Assembly: GCF_014779555.2 (NCBI RefSeq)
Contig: NZ_CP094357.1
Coordinates: 248,001 to 312,000, forward strand
DNA: 64,000 nucleotides
Source: Lysobacter capsici
GTDB lineage: Bacteria; Pseudomonadota; Gammaproteobacteria; Xanthomonadales; Xanthomonadaceae
Reading direction: 5' to 3'
Under the pieces are notes generated by a model, which saw only the letters and a program-made list of their open reading frames with translations, made no database searches and was not told the DNA's origin. The position numbers were made by a program, and so were the translations under genes. Below, piece by piece: positions 56,301-63,595 of this stretch (within the stretch, counting starts at the first letter, position 1; the number at the start of each line of letters is the position of its first letter).

Positions 56301-59300
56301 CGCACCGTGTTCCCCGATGCCGGCCGCATCGATCCGGCCAGCGGCGAACTGGTGGCCAGCGGCCGCGCGCCGAGCATCGACGTGGTTTACGACACGCTCG
56401 GTCGTGCCGTGGTCCAGCGCGATGTGCGCGGTCACTACAGCTACAAGACCTACGACCTGCTCGGCCGCCTCGCCGCCGAAGTCGACCAGGAAGGCTACGT
56501 CACCGCCTACGCCTACGACGCGCTGGGCGAACAGACTGGCCTGACCCGCTATGCCCATCCGATCGGCGCCGGCCTGCTCGGCGCGGGACAGCCGATCGAC
56601 CGCGCGCAACTGCTCGGCGCCCTGATCGCCAGCGATCGCGACCGCAGCCTGAGCACCACCTACGACCAGCGCGGCCACAAGGCCAGCGTGGTGCAAAGCG
56701 TGGTCAGCGTGGTCAACGCCGACGGCAGCGTCGTGTCGATCGCGCCGGCCAAGCGTTTTGTCTACGACGCGTATGGCGATCTGGTCAAGGAATCCGAACA
56801 GCTCGACGCCGCCCGCTGGGCCGACACCTACCGTTACTACGACGCGCTGGGCCGGCTCACGCTCAGCGTCGATCCGGAAGGCTATGTCAGCGCGCAGCGC
56901 TACAACACCACCGGCGAAGTGGTGGAATCCATCGAGTACGCGCGCGCGGTCGATACCGCCGCGCTAGGCACCGCCCAGCCGCCGGCGCTGCCGGCCGCGG
57001 GCGACGCGGCCATTGGCTACGACCGCAGCACCCGCCGTCAGTACGATGCGCTGGGACGCAAGGTCAGCGAGACCGTCACCCGCCACACCCACGATGCCAA
57101 CGGCGTCAGCGGTGTGCGCGACGTCGTCACCACGATCGGCTACGACGGCGAAGGCCATGCCGTGCGCGTCGACGTCGACGGCCAGGCCACCACCACCGTG
57201 TTCGATGCGCTCGGCCGCAGCGTGTCGGTGCTCGAAGCCGAGCGCGATGCGATTCGCGCCGATGCCTACGATCAATTGCGCAATGTCGGCGTCGATCTCA
57301 ACAGCGCCGGTCTGACCGAGCGGGTGTCGCCGTACAGCACGATGGTCTACGACGCCTTCGGCAATCTCGTGCAGCTGCGCCGTTACGCCAACGGCTGGCG
57401 CAGCGGCGAGGCCGCGCCGCAGGCCGCCGCCAACGACACCTTGCACACCACCCGCTACGACCTGCAGGGGCGCGCAGTGTGGGAGCGCGACTCGGCGGGC
57501 ACCGTCTACATCAAGCAGTACGACGAAGCCGACAACCTGATCGAGGTGCGCTCGCGCCTGGACGGCAACCAGGGACGCAGCGCGGTGATCGTGGTTGCGA
57601 CGTCCTACGACCGCAGCGGCCGGCAGACAGTCACGCTGACCACCCGCGAGCTTTACCAGGACGGCCAGTTCACCGGTGTCGCGCGCGATGCTGCCTCGCA
57701 GGTGCGGTACAACGCGTTCGGCGAAATCGTCGCCAAGGACAGCCGCACCGACACCGCGCTGGCGACCGAGCAGTTCGCCGCGCAATACGTCTACGACGCC
57801 GCCGGCCGGGTCGTCGCCAGCAACGCCGAAGGCGGGCAATGGCGGCGATACGGCTACAACGCGGCTGGCCATCTGCAGACCACCGCCCAGGCGATGCGCC
57901 TGGGCGGCGCCGACGGCGCGCTGGTCGACGCGGTGACCAGCCAGGTCACCGACCGCCTGGGCCGGGTGATCGAACAGACCCAGCCGGCGTTCGGCGACGA
58001 TCTCAATCAGCGCCCGCGTTGGAGCCAGCGCCTGGACCGCTGGGGCAATGCGCTCGAAAGCGTCGATACCCGCGGCGGCATCACCGTCAGCGTCTACAAC
58101 GAAGCCAACCAGTTGGTGCGGCAGACCCGGCCGGAGGTCGTGGTCGTGCATCGCGACGGCAGCCAGCGCGTCGAGCGTCCCGAAAATGCCTGGTTCTACG
58201 ACGCGCTCGGCCGCCTGCTCGGCATCCGCGACGCCAACGGCTACCTGCGTCAGCAGAGCTACGACGCCGCCGGTCGCCTGATCGCCGGCCGCGATGCCAC
58301 CGGGCACGTCACCCGCATGGCCTACGACGCGCTCGGCCAGCAGGTGCTCACCCAGGATCCGCTGGGCCATCTGACCTTCCGCCTGTTCGATGCCGCCGGC
58401 CGCATCGCCGGGCAGGGCGACTATCTGATCAATGGCGAAGGCACCGCGCGCGACTGGCAACTGCGCGAGGTCTATCGCCTCAATCAGCGCGGCGACCGCA
58501 TCGCGGTGACCGACATCACCGGCCAATCGGCGCTGTACGACTACGACAGCCGCGGCCTCGTCGTCCGCAGCCGCAGCAATGCCGGCGTGACCATGAGCTA
58601 CGGCTTCGACGCCAACGGCAGGAAGATCCGCGAGACCAATGCGCTGTCGGATCCATCGCTGATCGGCGGCGGCGGCGGGCGCCGCACCCGCGCCGACGAA
58701 GAAGGTGAGGTCGTTTACCTCGACGAACAAACCTGGGACTACGACGATTTCGGCCGCCTAATCGACCACAACGACCTCAGCGGCGCCGACTACGGCTACG
58801 AGTACGACCCGCTCACCGGCCAGTTGCAGGGGCAGACCAGCCACTGGCGCGCGCAAACGCAGCAGGTCGCCGCATCCGGCGAAGGCCCGCGCGAAGGAAT
58901 GACCTGGGAAGAATGGCGGCGCTGGCGCGACGGCCAGCAAGCGCCCTCGCTTGAACTGCCGCCGATCGTGGTCGGCTCGGGCACGCGCGAAACGGTCTAC
59001 TACGCCAACGGCCAGGTGAAGGAGCTGCGCGAAGGCGATAACTGGTTCCGCTACACCTACGACGCCGCCGGCAACCGTACCAGCGAAGAATCCTTCACCC
59101 GCGACGGTGCCGGTCAGCGCATCCACTTGCTGGTGCGCGCCGAGTACGACGCACACAACCGTATCGCGCGGGTAACCCAGGACGAAGTTGGCAACAAGCG
59201 CCTGCTCGACGTGAGCTACGGCTACGACGCGGTCGGCAACCGGCGCAAGGTTGAAGCCGCCACCGACTATGGCGATCCGAACCTGGCGCAGATGGACGAG

Positions 59301-62300
59301 GGCGGCCTGTTCAACGGCGGCTTCGAACACGGCGATACCGCATGGGAGAAGGAGAACGGCTGGAGCATCGTCAGCAACGACCCGGGCAAGGGTTACAAGG
59401 GCAGCGGGTTCAGCGCCCAGTTCAACCTGACCGGCGAAGGCGGGCGCATCACCTACAAGGAGCCGATCCCGGTCCGCGGCGGCGAGCGCGTCACCTTGAG
59501 CGCGGCGGTGCAACAGGGCGCATCGGATTCGGGCAAGGCCGGCGGCGGTGTGTTCCTCTACTTTCTCGACGCCAACGGCGATCCGATCCCAGACAGCGTC
59601 GTGCGCGGCAACATGGTCACCGATGGCTCAGGTGGCGCGTGGCACCTGTCCACCTTGAGCGCGTTGGCGCCACCAAACGCGGCCTACATGAAGATCGGCG
59701 GTGTGGCGTATCGCACTACCGGCAACGATCCGTTGTGGATGGACGATTTCCGCTGGTCGTTCTCGGTGCCCAACGGCGATTTCATCGACGGCGACACCGG
59801 CTGGAGTGTCAAGGAGGATGGCTGGCGCATCGTGCCCAACGGCCCGCCGAACCCCGACTTCAGCGCCGCGTTCTTCGGCCCGACCGCCGGCCGCATCTAC
59901 AGCGATGCGCGTCCGGTGTTGCGTCCCGGCCAATGGATCAGCGCCAGCGCGATGGTCCAGCGCAACAGCAGCCACTCCGGCGGCGGGGTGTTCATCCATT
60001 TCCTCGACGCCAACGGCAATGGCGTGAGCGTCGCCCGCGGCACGATGATCGAAAGCGGCATCCACGGTATGTGGCAGGAGTCCACGCTCGGCCCGGTGCA
60101 GGTGCCGCCGGGCGCGGTGACGATGGTGATAGGCGGGGTGGCGTACACCAACGGTGATTCGGCGATCGTGATGGATCGCTTCACCTGGCAGTACCCGCGC
60201 GACGAAGACACGCCCGGCGCACCGAGCCAGAGCCCGCGCTACAACGCCCCCGAAGCGGTCAAGACCTACTGGTACGACTACGATGCCGAAAACCGCGTCA
60301 CCGTCGCGCACGGCAAGCTGGTCAACGGCCAGATCGTGCTCGGCAATCCCGATGTGAGTTACGGCCTGGCCTACGACGGCGCCGGTCGCGCCGTGCATCG
60401 CCGTTTTCTGCAAGGCCAGCAGGTCATGCAGGAAACCACCCGCTACGATCAACGCGGCCAGCGCGAGTTGGTGTACATGGCGCAACCGCTGGGCGGCAGC
60501 GCGCCGGTCGCGTTGAAGGAGCGCTACGTCTACGACGCCCTGGGCCGGTTGAGCCAGCGCCTGGAGTACTTCGACGCCGACGACCAGCGCAAGGACATCC
60601 CGGTCGCCGGCTGGATCAAGCACGCCGAAACCTACGAGTACGACGCCGACGGCCGCGTGCTGCGCCAATACAGCTACGGCCGCCCGTTGCAATGGACGCC
60701 CGACCCCAACGCATCGCAATGGACACGCTACGAACGCGAAGCGCTGAGCCTGATCTCCGAAGTCGACTACGCCCGCTACGGCTATGACGATGCTGGCCGT
60801 CAACGCGGCTATGCCTTCGTCAGCCACGCCCTGGAGGACAGCACCGGCGCGCTACCCAACACGCCGGTGGGTTACACCCAGTACTACAGCTACGAATACG
60901 ACGCACGCGAAAGTTACCTGGAGGCTGCCGTCCACGGCACCAGCAGCAATACCAACTTCAAGGCGACCACCACCTACAGCCAATACGACGCCTGGGGCCG
61001 CCGCGCCGCCGTGCGCGAACGCACCCCCGGTCAATCCAGCGTCGACGACAAACTGCGCTACTTCAGCTTCGACGGCGACGGCAACATCCTGCGCCGCCGC
61101 GAAGGCCACTTCAAGGACGGTCGGTTCCTGCAATACGCCGAAGAATCGCTGCAGACCCAGACCTATGCGTACCTGACTGGCCAACACATCGCCTCGGGCA
61201 AGTTCAACGGCGACGTCGACCTGCTCGGCCGCATGACCGCCTACCAGAGCAGCGAAGTCGGCGTCATCCGCATCCCCGTGCAAGCCGGCGACACCCTGCG
61301 CCGCATCGCCGGCCGCGTCTACGGCAACGAAAACCTGTGGTACGTGCTGGCCGAAGCAAACGCGCTCGGCGCCGACACCGAACTGACCGCGGGCACCACG
61401 ATCAAGGTGCCCGACGTCAAGGTCACCGCGAACGACGCGAACACATTCAAACCGTTCGATCCGAGCGAAGCGATTGGCAGCACCACGCCGAATCTGCCGT
61501 ACATCGAGCCGCCGCCGAAGAACAGCTGCAATGCCCTGGCAATGGTGTTGATGGTGGCCGTGGCGGTGGTGGTGACGGTATTCACCGCGGGCGCGGCGGC
61601 GGTAGCTATGAGCGCGGCGGCACAAAGTGTCGGCTTCGGCGCCGCTGCAGCGAGCATGGGCGGCGTCATGGCGGCGGGTGGCGCAGCGCTTGGGGGAAGT
61701 CTGGGGGCGCTTGGAGCAGTTGCCGCGGGTGTTGGCGGGTTTATGGGCAGCGTCGCCAGCCAAGTCGTAGGTAAGAGCCTCGGTGTAGTGGATCACTTCA
61801 GCCTGCGTGGAGCAGTCTCCAGTGGTTTAACGGCGGGCATTAGCGCAGGTCTTGGGGGCGTTATTGGTGGCGGTCAGACCGTCGCCGAATTGCTGAGAGG
61901 TAATCAGTACGCGACAGTAGCCACCCTGGCGGTGGGTAACACACTTGGTGGTTACGTCGCTAATAAAATTGCCGGTGTTCCCGGCACCCATTTCAGCTGG
62001 AAGGCCGTTGCCGCCAACACGGTTGGTTCCGTCATAAGTTCTGGAATAAGCGACGGGTTAGGGTTGATCACGGACAAATTCGGCACGAATCTAACTAATA
62101 ATCTCGTCGGCGGAGTTGTTAGCCTGCATAGTCGGCGTGCCCTTGGATTCGATGAAGATATTAACTACAAAGATATCTTGGCCGACGCATTTGGTAGCGC
62201 GATTGGTAGTGGACTGGTTGAAAAATCCATCGGTGGCAGTTTCTTCGGGCCCGCCAATGGAAGGATGAGTAAACGCGAAGGCGCAGTCGCTCTCGCGCGC

Positions 62301-63593
62301 CATAATCGTGAACTGAATGGAAATGGTAAGCCGCAGCTCGCCGGGGAGAACGCAAAAATATACCTTGATCTGTTGGAGATTGGGCAGTACTTACAACGCA
62401 ATGACGGCCGAATTGATGAATCAGATGCTTGGGTATGGAGTTCGCTAACGTCGATTAGCGGCCAAGTAGGTGGGGGTGCGCCTATGGCAGGCGCCATCGG
62501 ATCGGGCTTGTGGGGGGCAATGGCGCTGCTCGGGCCGGCGCTGCCGTTGGTTGAGAAAGACCTTAGGGCGAAGACCAAAGTCGATCCCGCCGAATTATTA
62601 CGGGATATCGCGCCAGGATTAGCGGGTTTGGAAGGAAAGCTGGATCAAGCAATTGATGCCCTGAATCGAGCTGGTCGGCAATTAGGTGAAATTAGAAGCG
62701 ATGATCCGGCGGTAGAAACATATGTTCGAGGGATGGGGATCGCGCACGGCATCGCCATCGATGGACTTATCGCAAATGACATAGCGGGCGCCATCGGATT
62801 CGTGGCCGAAGTAGCAACAGACACCCTCATTCTTTACGCATCTCAGACTACGAATTTCGACTTTGGCGTCGATGAGGTCAATCAAAAATACGGTGCGATG
62901 TTCGAGGCAGTAACAGATTTTCTGTCGAGTCCTCTTGAGAACTCCAAGAAATACGCAAAGTCTCGCTGGGATGAGCTAGGGGCTTTGTACAGTACTGCAG
63001 AGAGTCCTGCCGATAACCGGCTGTACCATGATTTCGCATTTGGCCGCGCCGCTGGAAAGGCGGCTTACGATGCCGTGTCCACAGCCGCTTTGGGTGTTAC
63101 GGTAGCTGGTTTGGCGGTCAAAGGTGTCGCTGGGGCGACTCGTATTATCAAGGCCGCCGCAGCTGCGCGTAGAGCTACTGTGGTACCTGGGAAGTATACG
63201 GCGAAAATAAAAGATGCCCTCGCATCCAGTAAGCCTGGTACTCGGTTGGAGGGCGAAGTTGCTAAAGCTTTGGATGAACATGAGCTTCTGCTTAATTTCC
63301 AGAAACCATTTCATCGAGGGTTCAATAGTCGAAACGGAATTGGGGAGATTGATATTGAAACTCCTCGTTTTATAATAGAGATTGGGATTGGTAAAAAGCC
63401 GAATAAGAAAGAGCAACTAGAGAATCTTATTAACAATAGAAAAATAAATCCTGAGAATAAGCCTGTTATACTTTTTCTTCCGAACATGACTAGCCGACAG
63501 GCTGTTGCAGCTTATAAAAAAGCGGGGGCTATTGAAGTTGTCCACAATATAGATCAGTTGCTCCGTTACAATGCCGATAAGGGAGGGCTGTAG
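50355..63593 (+). CDS. Giant YD-repeat (Rhs-type) polymorphic toxin with LysM domain and nuclease-like C-terminus
   Basis: 4,412 residues from the ATG at 50355, preceded by GAGAGGGAACAC; no Sec signal. The N-terminus (GQYVNVATGNLIVQGQDEQL) leads into dozens of YD repeats (YDAAGR, YDxLGR), which in this family build a hollow beta-shell holding a toxin. Residues about 2983-3286 are two tandem lectin-like beta-sandwich modules. A LysM domain is at about 3636-3688 (VQAGDTLRRIAGRVYGNENL), and a Gly/Ala-rich hydrophobic region at 3722-3812. The C-terminus, about 4281-4412, has E-(X)n-GIGEIDIE-(X)n-FIIEIGIGKK, the restriction-endonuclease fold pattern with Asp, Glu and Lys. The last 1.8 kb is AT-rich. 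The canonical Rhs autoprotease motif (DPxGL) was not found. It probably delivers a DNA-cutting toxin to rivals; the export route is unknown. Confidence 0.9.
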   Translation: MTTLISGSGLGVFNSSFTQVGRGLGSDTRTASGRHGQYVNVATGNLIVQGQDEQLFGNGFLASQMRTYNSRGLFGEFGSDGWNGGFETRAGLRLLNVLNTRGSQVQQLLGDGSMVYYDYDEASGDYISTVGDGAHDRFRYIPQQTGQPARWQWTDGNQTRREQYFPGTLLGIGLLDGRLSKTTDLKTGAEYTFVYDDQGRLQRIDGSNGDALVFEYDRFGSRLLGLSTVEGGVARSQIRYGYDNQGRLTRVESDLTPGDWSDNAGNPARSFVTTYSYEQSSQRLARIVHSDGTESSYTYYTSGAASGRVRTVSSGRAADGSLQTLTFSYDLQDDHRRTDVSDASGRTWTYGYDAAGQLIQVQAPAIDGLRDVTDYQYDAAGNVIRVSTQRGGQLLSRSDFSYDANGNLLWQWDQVDPAQGGAARAVQRTYTAANQLASETVFTGLDADGVGTAQAPGGGLTTRFVYDASNRLRYAIDAAGAVEERTYHASGNGIGQVASTRRYLGAAYVAADASLAALDAWTTAAQRAQSVLVESHYDVAGRLSRTLAYAQLDANGAGIVDDAAELIDYVYDAQGLLRQKIVQRSATAAANDGRDSVETTAYGYDGIGRMLSETVSERVGTGAVRVVRTTAWVHQDNGNTLRTTLEGGPAGDGVSANDQLRTELRNASGQLIATTVSAVAGGETRTSRNYYDGTGRLRASEDASGARVYFFYDAEGALAGEVDVQGTVTAYVRDGLGRVVRTTVHEQRVDTSSWLVNGAVAPADFAAVRPAAAANDRSVLASYDALGRLLSQTDAEGTVTRHVYDGANRLIETRVQAAANDAPERVLRYLRDALGREVGRLDAEGFLVETRYDRAGRVEATIAYAAATPDAARAAGDLAALRPLAHAGDQLTRYFHDGRGNRIGVLDAEGALTEAVFDEARNERAVRVYHQRIASPAGNESFAQLRAQVQAGGARETRRQFDALGQLRTELDPEGTLSRYSYDAQGRLLKTERAVGTSEVREGHRRYDVFGNLIGELDGEGATRLLPGMSEAQLDAIYAQYGVRHGYDVLGRRTESVDAEGNKTWYFYDVAGRPTFTVHGVQDAAGVRNGAGEVSETRYTNFGQVGETIAYTGRIIIAAPHDRARVDDAVRALQFVAAQDSRHRFVYDRRGQLTEHTDAEGAVIRNRYNGFGELATQWRDLGAGREVETRYAYDRRGLWLSQTEQSVGAAADGSLRGVSRGFDAFGRVATATDARGHSIQYGYDRLGRQISQRQSVSGREEMASTAYDVHGRVLTQTDALGRVTRYAYDEATRSATVTTPEGISTTSTRNRFGETVRVTDGLGRVTTFDYDRDGLLLKTTDALNGESRQQFDARGLMIRSVDAAGRVVRFVYDARGRAIERTEDPDGLALTQRTVYDGQGRSVSVTDAAGVRTALSYDRQGRLIEQVHDADGLALRTTYAWNTRGQQVRVTTGAGTAEARTVEYGYDALGRRVRETIAPGVLDLTTTYAYDGNDNLVARTDAAGRVTRYTYDEADRQRFAIDGEGGVAEAAYDANGRVVAVRAYANVIDLSGLPLSIDSAQVQARLRADDARDVQDYRVYDRDGRVRLRLDGAGAVAETVYDAANQATAVTRYANAKALDPSLRAQLWAGTADIGGLLAGVAADPARDQSSYSVRDALGRERLSIDATGAVTETVYDPVGRALRSVRYANAWPLDDGRRAQLRAGTLDADTVLSSLAADPARDRSVVLVYDRVGRLRYTLTRTDTDRAVVSESRFDAVGRVVAQTQYGVTIGFNPASSEADVASALSAALAADPARQRSTHTVYDAAGRARFVVDAVGAVTEMRYDATGLVVQSVRYQQARAFNGANLADLVAWTQSQPAGERRISTTLHDAAGRASVRTDALNRSETITYDGSGQVLSVTNRDGHRWTYEYDAAGRKRTEISPPVAVAMADAAGNVGVVMRSVIARIAYDGQGNVIARTDNADTAQARTTVYVYDNRGHQVRTVFPDAGRIDPASGELVASGRAPSIDVVYDTLGRAVVQRDVRGHYSYKTYDLLGRLAAEVDQEGYVTAYAYDALGEQTGLTRYAHPIGAGLLGAGQPIDRAQLLGALIASDRDRSLSTTYDQRGHKASVVQSVVSVVNADGSVVSIAPAKRFVYDAYGDLVKESEQLDAARWADTYRYYDALGRLTLSVDPEGYVSAQRYNTTGEVVESIEYARAVDTAALGTAQPPALPAAGDAAIGYDRSTRRQYDALGRKVSETVTRHTHDANGVSGVRDVVTTIGYDGEGHAVRVDVDGQATTTVFDALGRSVSVLEAERDAIRADAYDQLRNVGVDLNSAGLTERVSPYSTMVYDAFGNLVQLRRYANGWRSGEAAPQAAANDTLHTTRYDLQGRAVWERDSAGTVYIKQYDEADNLIEVRSRLDGNQGRSAVIVVATSYDRSGRQTVTLTTRELYQDGQFTGVARDAASQVRYNAFGEIVAKDSRTDTALATEQFAAQYVYDAAGRVVASNAEGGQWRRYGYNAAGHLQTTAQAMRLGGADGALVDAVTSQVTDRLGRVIEQTQPAFGDDLNQRPRWSQRLDRWGNALESVDTRGGITVSVYNEANQLVRQTRPEVVVVHRDGSQRVERPENAWFYDALGRLLGIRDANGYLRQQSYDAAGRLIAGRDATGHVTRMAYDALGQQVLTQDPLGHLTFRLFDAAGRIAGQGDYLINGEGTARDWQLREVYRLNQRGDRIAVTDITGQSALYDYDSRGLVVRSRSNAGVTMSYGFDANGRKIRETNALSDPSLIGGGGGRRTRADEEGEVVYLDEQTWDYDDFGRLIDHNDLSGADYGYEYDPLTGQLQGQTSHWRAQTQQVAASGEGPREGMTWEEWRRWRDGQQAPSLELPPIVVGSGTRETVYYANGQVKELREGDNWFRYTYDAAGNRTSEESFTRDGAGQRIHLLVRAEYDAHNRIARVTQDEVGNKRLLDVSYGYDAVGNRRKVEAATDYGDPNLAQMDEGGLFNGGFEHGDTAWEKENGWSIVSNDPGKGYKGSGFSAQFNLTGEGGRITYKEPIPVRGGERVTLSAAVQQGASDSGKAGGGVFLYFLDANGDPIPDSVVRGNMVTDGSGGAWHLSTLSALAPPNAAYMKIGGVAYRTTGNDPLWMDDFRWSFSVPNGDFIDGDTGWSVKEDGWRIVPNGPPNPDFSAAFFGPTAGRIYSDARPVLRPGQWISASAMVQRNSSHSGGGVFIHFLDANGNGVSVARGTMIESGIHGMWQESTLGPVQVPPGAVTMVIGGVAYTNGDSAIVMDRFTWQYPRDEDTPGAPSQSPRYNAPEAVKTYWYDYDAENRVTVAHGKLVNGQIVLGNPDVSYGLAYDGAGRAVHRRFLQGQQVMQETTRYDQRGQRELVYMAQPLGGSAPVALKERYVYDALGRLSQRLEYFDADDQRKDIPVAGWIKHAETYEYDADGRVLRQYSYGRPLQWTPDPNASQWTRYEREALSLISEVDYARYGYDDAGRQRGYAFVSHALEDSTGALPNTPVGYTQYYSYEYDARESYLEAAVHGTSSNTNFKATTTYSQYDAWGRRAAVRERTPGQSSVDDKLRYFSFDGDGNILRRREGHFKDGRFLQYAEESLQTQTYAYLTGQHIASGKFNGDVDLLGRMTAYQSSEVGVIRIPVQAGDTLRRIAGRVYGNENLWYVLAEANALGADTELTAGTTIKVPDVKVTANDANTFKPFDPSEAIGSTTPNLPYIEPPPKNSCNALAMVLMVAVAVVVTVFTAGAAAVAMSAAAQSVGFGAAAASMGGVMAAGGAALGGSLGALGAVAAGVGGFMGSVASQVVGKSLGVVDHFSLRGAVSSGLTAGISAGLGGVIGGGQTVAELLRGNQYATVATLAVGNTLGGYVANKIAGVPGTHFSWKAVAANTVGSVISSGISDGLGLITDKFGTNLTNNLVGGVVSLHSRRALGFDEDINYKDILADAFGSAIGSGLVEKSIGGSFFGPANGRMSKREGAVALARHNRELNGNGKPQLAGENAKIYLDLLEIGQYLQRNDGRIDESDAWVWSSLTSISGQVGGGAPMAGAIGSGLWGAMALLGPALPLVEKDLRAKTKVDPAELLRDIAPGLAGLEGKLDQAIDALNRAGRQLGEIRSDDPAVETYVRGMGIAHGIAIDGLIANDIAGAIGFVAEVATDTLILYASQTTNFDFGVDEVNQKYGAMFEAVTDFLSSPLENSKKYAKSRWDELGALYSTAESPADNRLYHDFAFGRAAGKAAYDAVSTAALGVTVAGLAVKGVAGATRIIKAAAAARRATVVPGKYTAKIKDALASSKPGTRLEGEVAKALDEHELLLNFQKPFHRGFNSRNGIGEIDIETPRFIIEIGIGKKPNKKEQLENLINNRKINPENKPVILFLPNMTSRQAVAAYKKAGAIEVVHNIDQLLRYNADKGGL
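55089..56010 (+). repeat. Internal 75-codon tandem repeats within the YD-repeat gene
   Basis: The VYDRDGR-type segment recurs at 55089, 55314, 55539 and 55761, with periods of 75, 75 and 74 codons, and a fifth, shorter unit follows near 55965. Each carries an extra helix ending ADPARDxS. This is longer than the usual YD period, so a block has been duplicated. Confidence 0.75.
59301..60210 (+). repeat. Two tandem lectin-like modules inside the YD-repeat protein
   Basis: LFNGGFEHGDTAW... (59301-59766) and VPNGDFIDGDTGWS... (59767-60210) share GWSIV/GWRIV, GGGVFLYFLDANG/GGGVFIHFLDANG and IGGVAY motifs. The pattern looks like a carbohydrate-binding jelly-roll. Recent enough duplication is visible at protein level. 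Confidence 0.75.
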
Positions 63594-63595
63594 TA

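Noticed and set aside
50874-58730. Several 400-1,000 codon minus-strand frames opposite the YD-repeat gene
   Set aside because: High GC and the repeat structure keep antisense frames open; the products are Val/Gly/Ala/Asp-rich with no domains.
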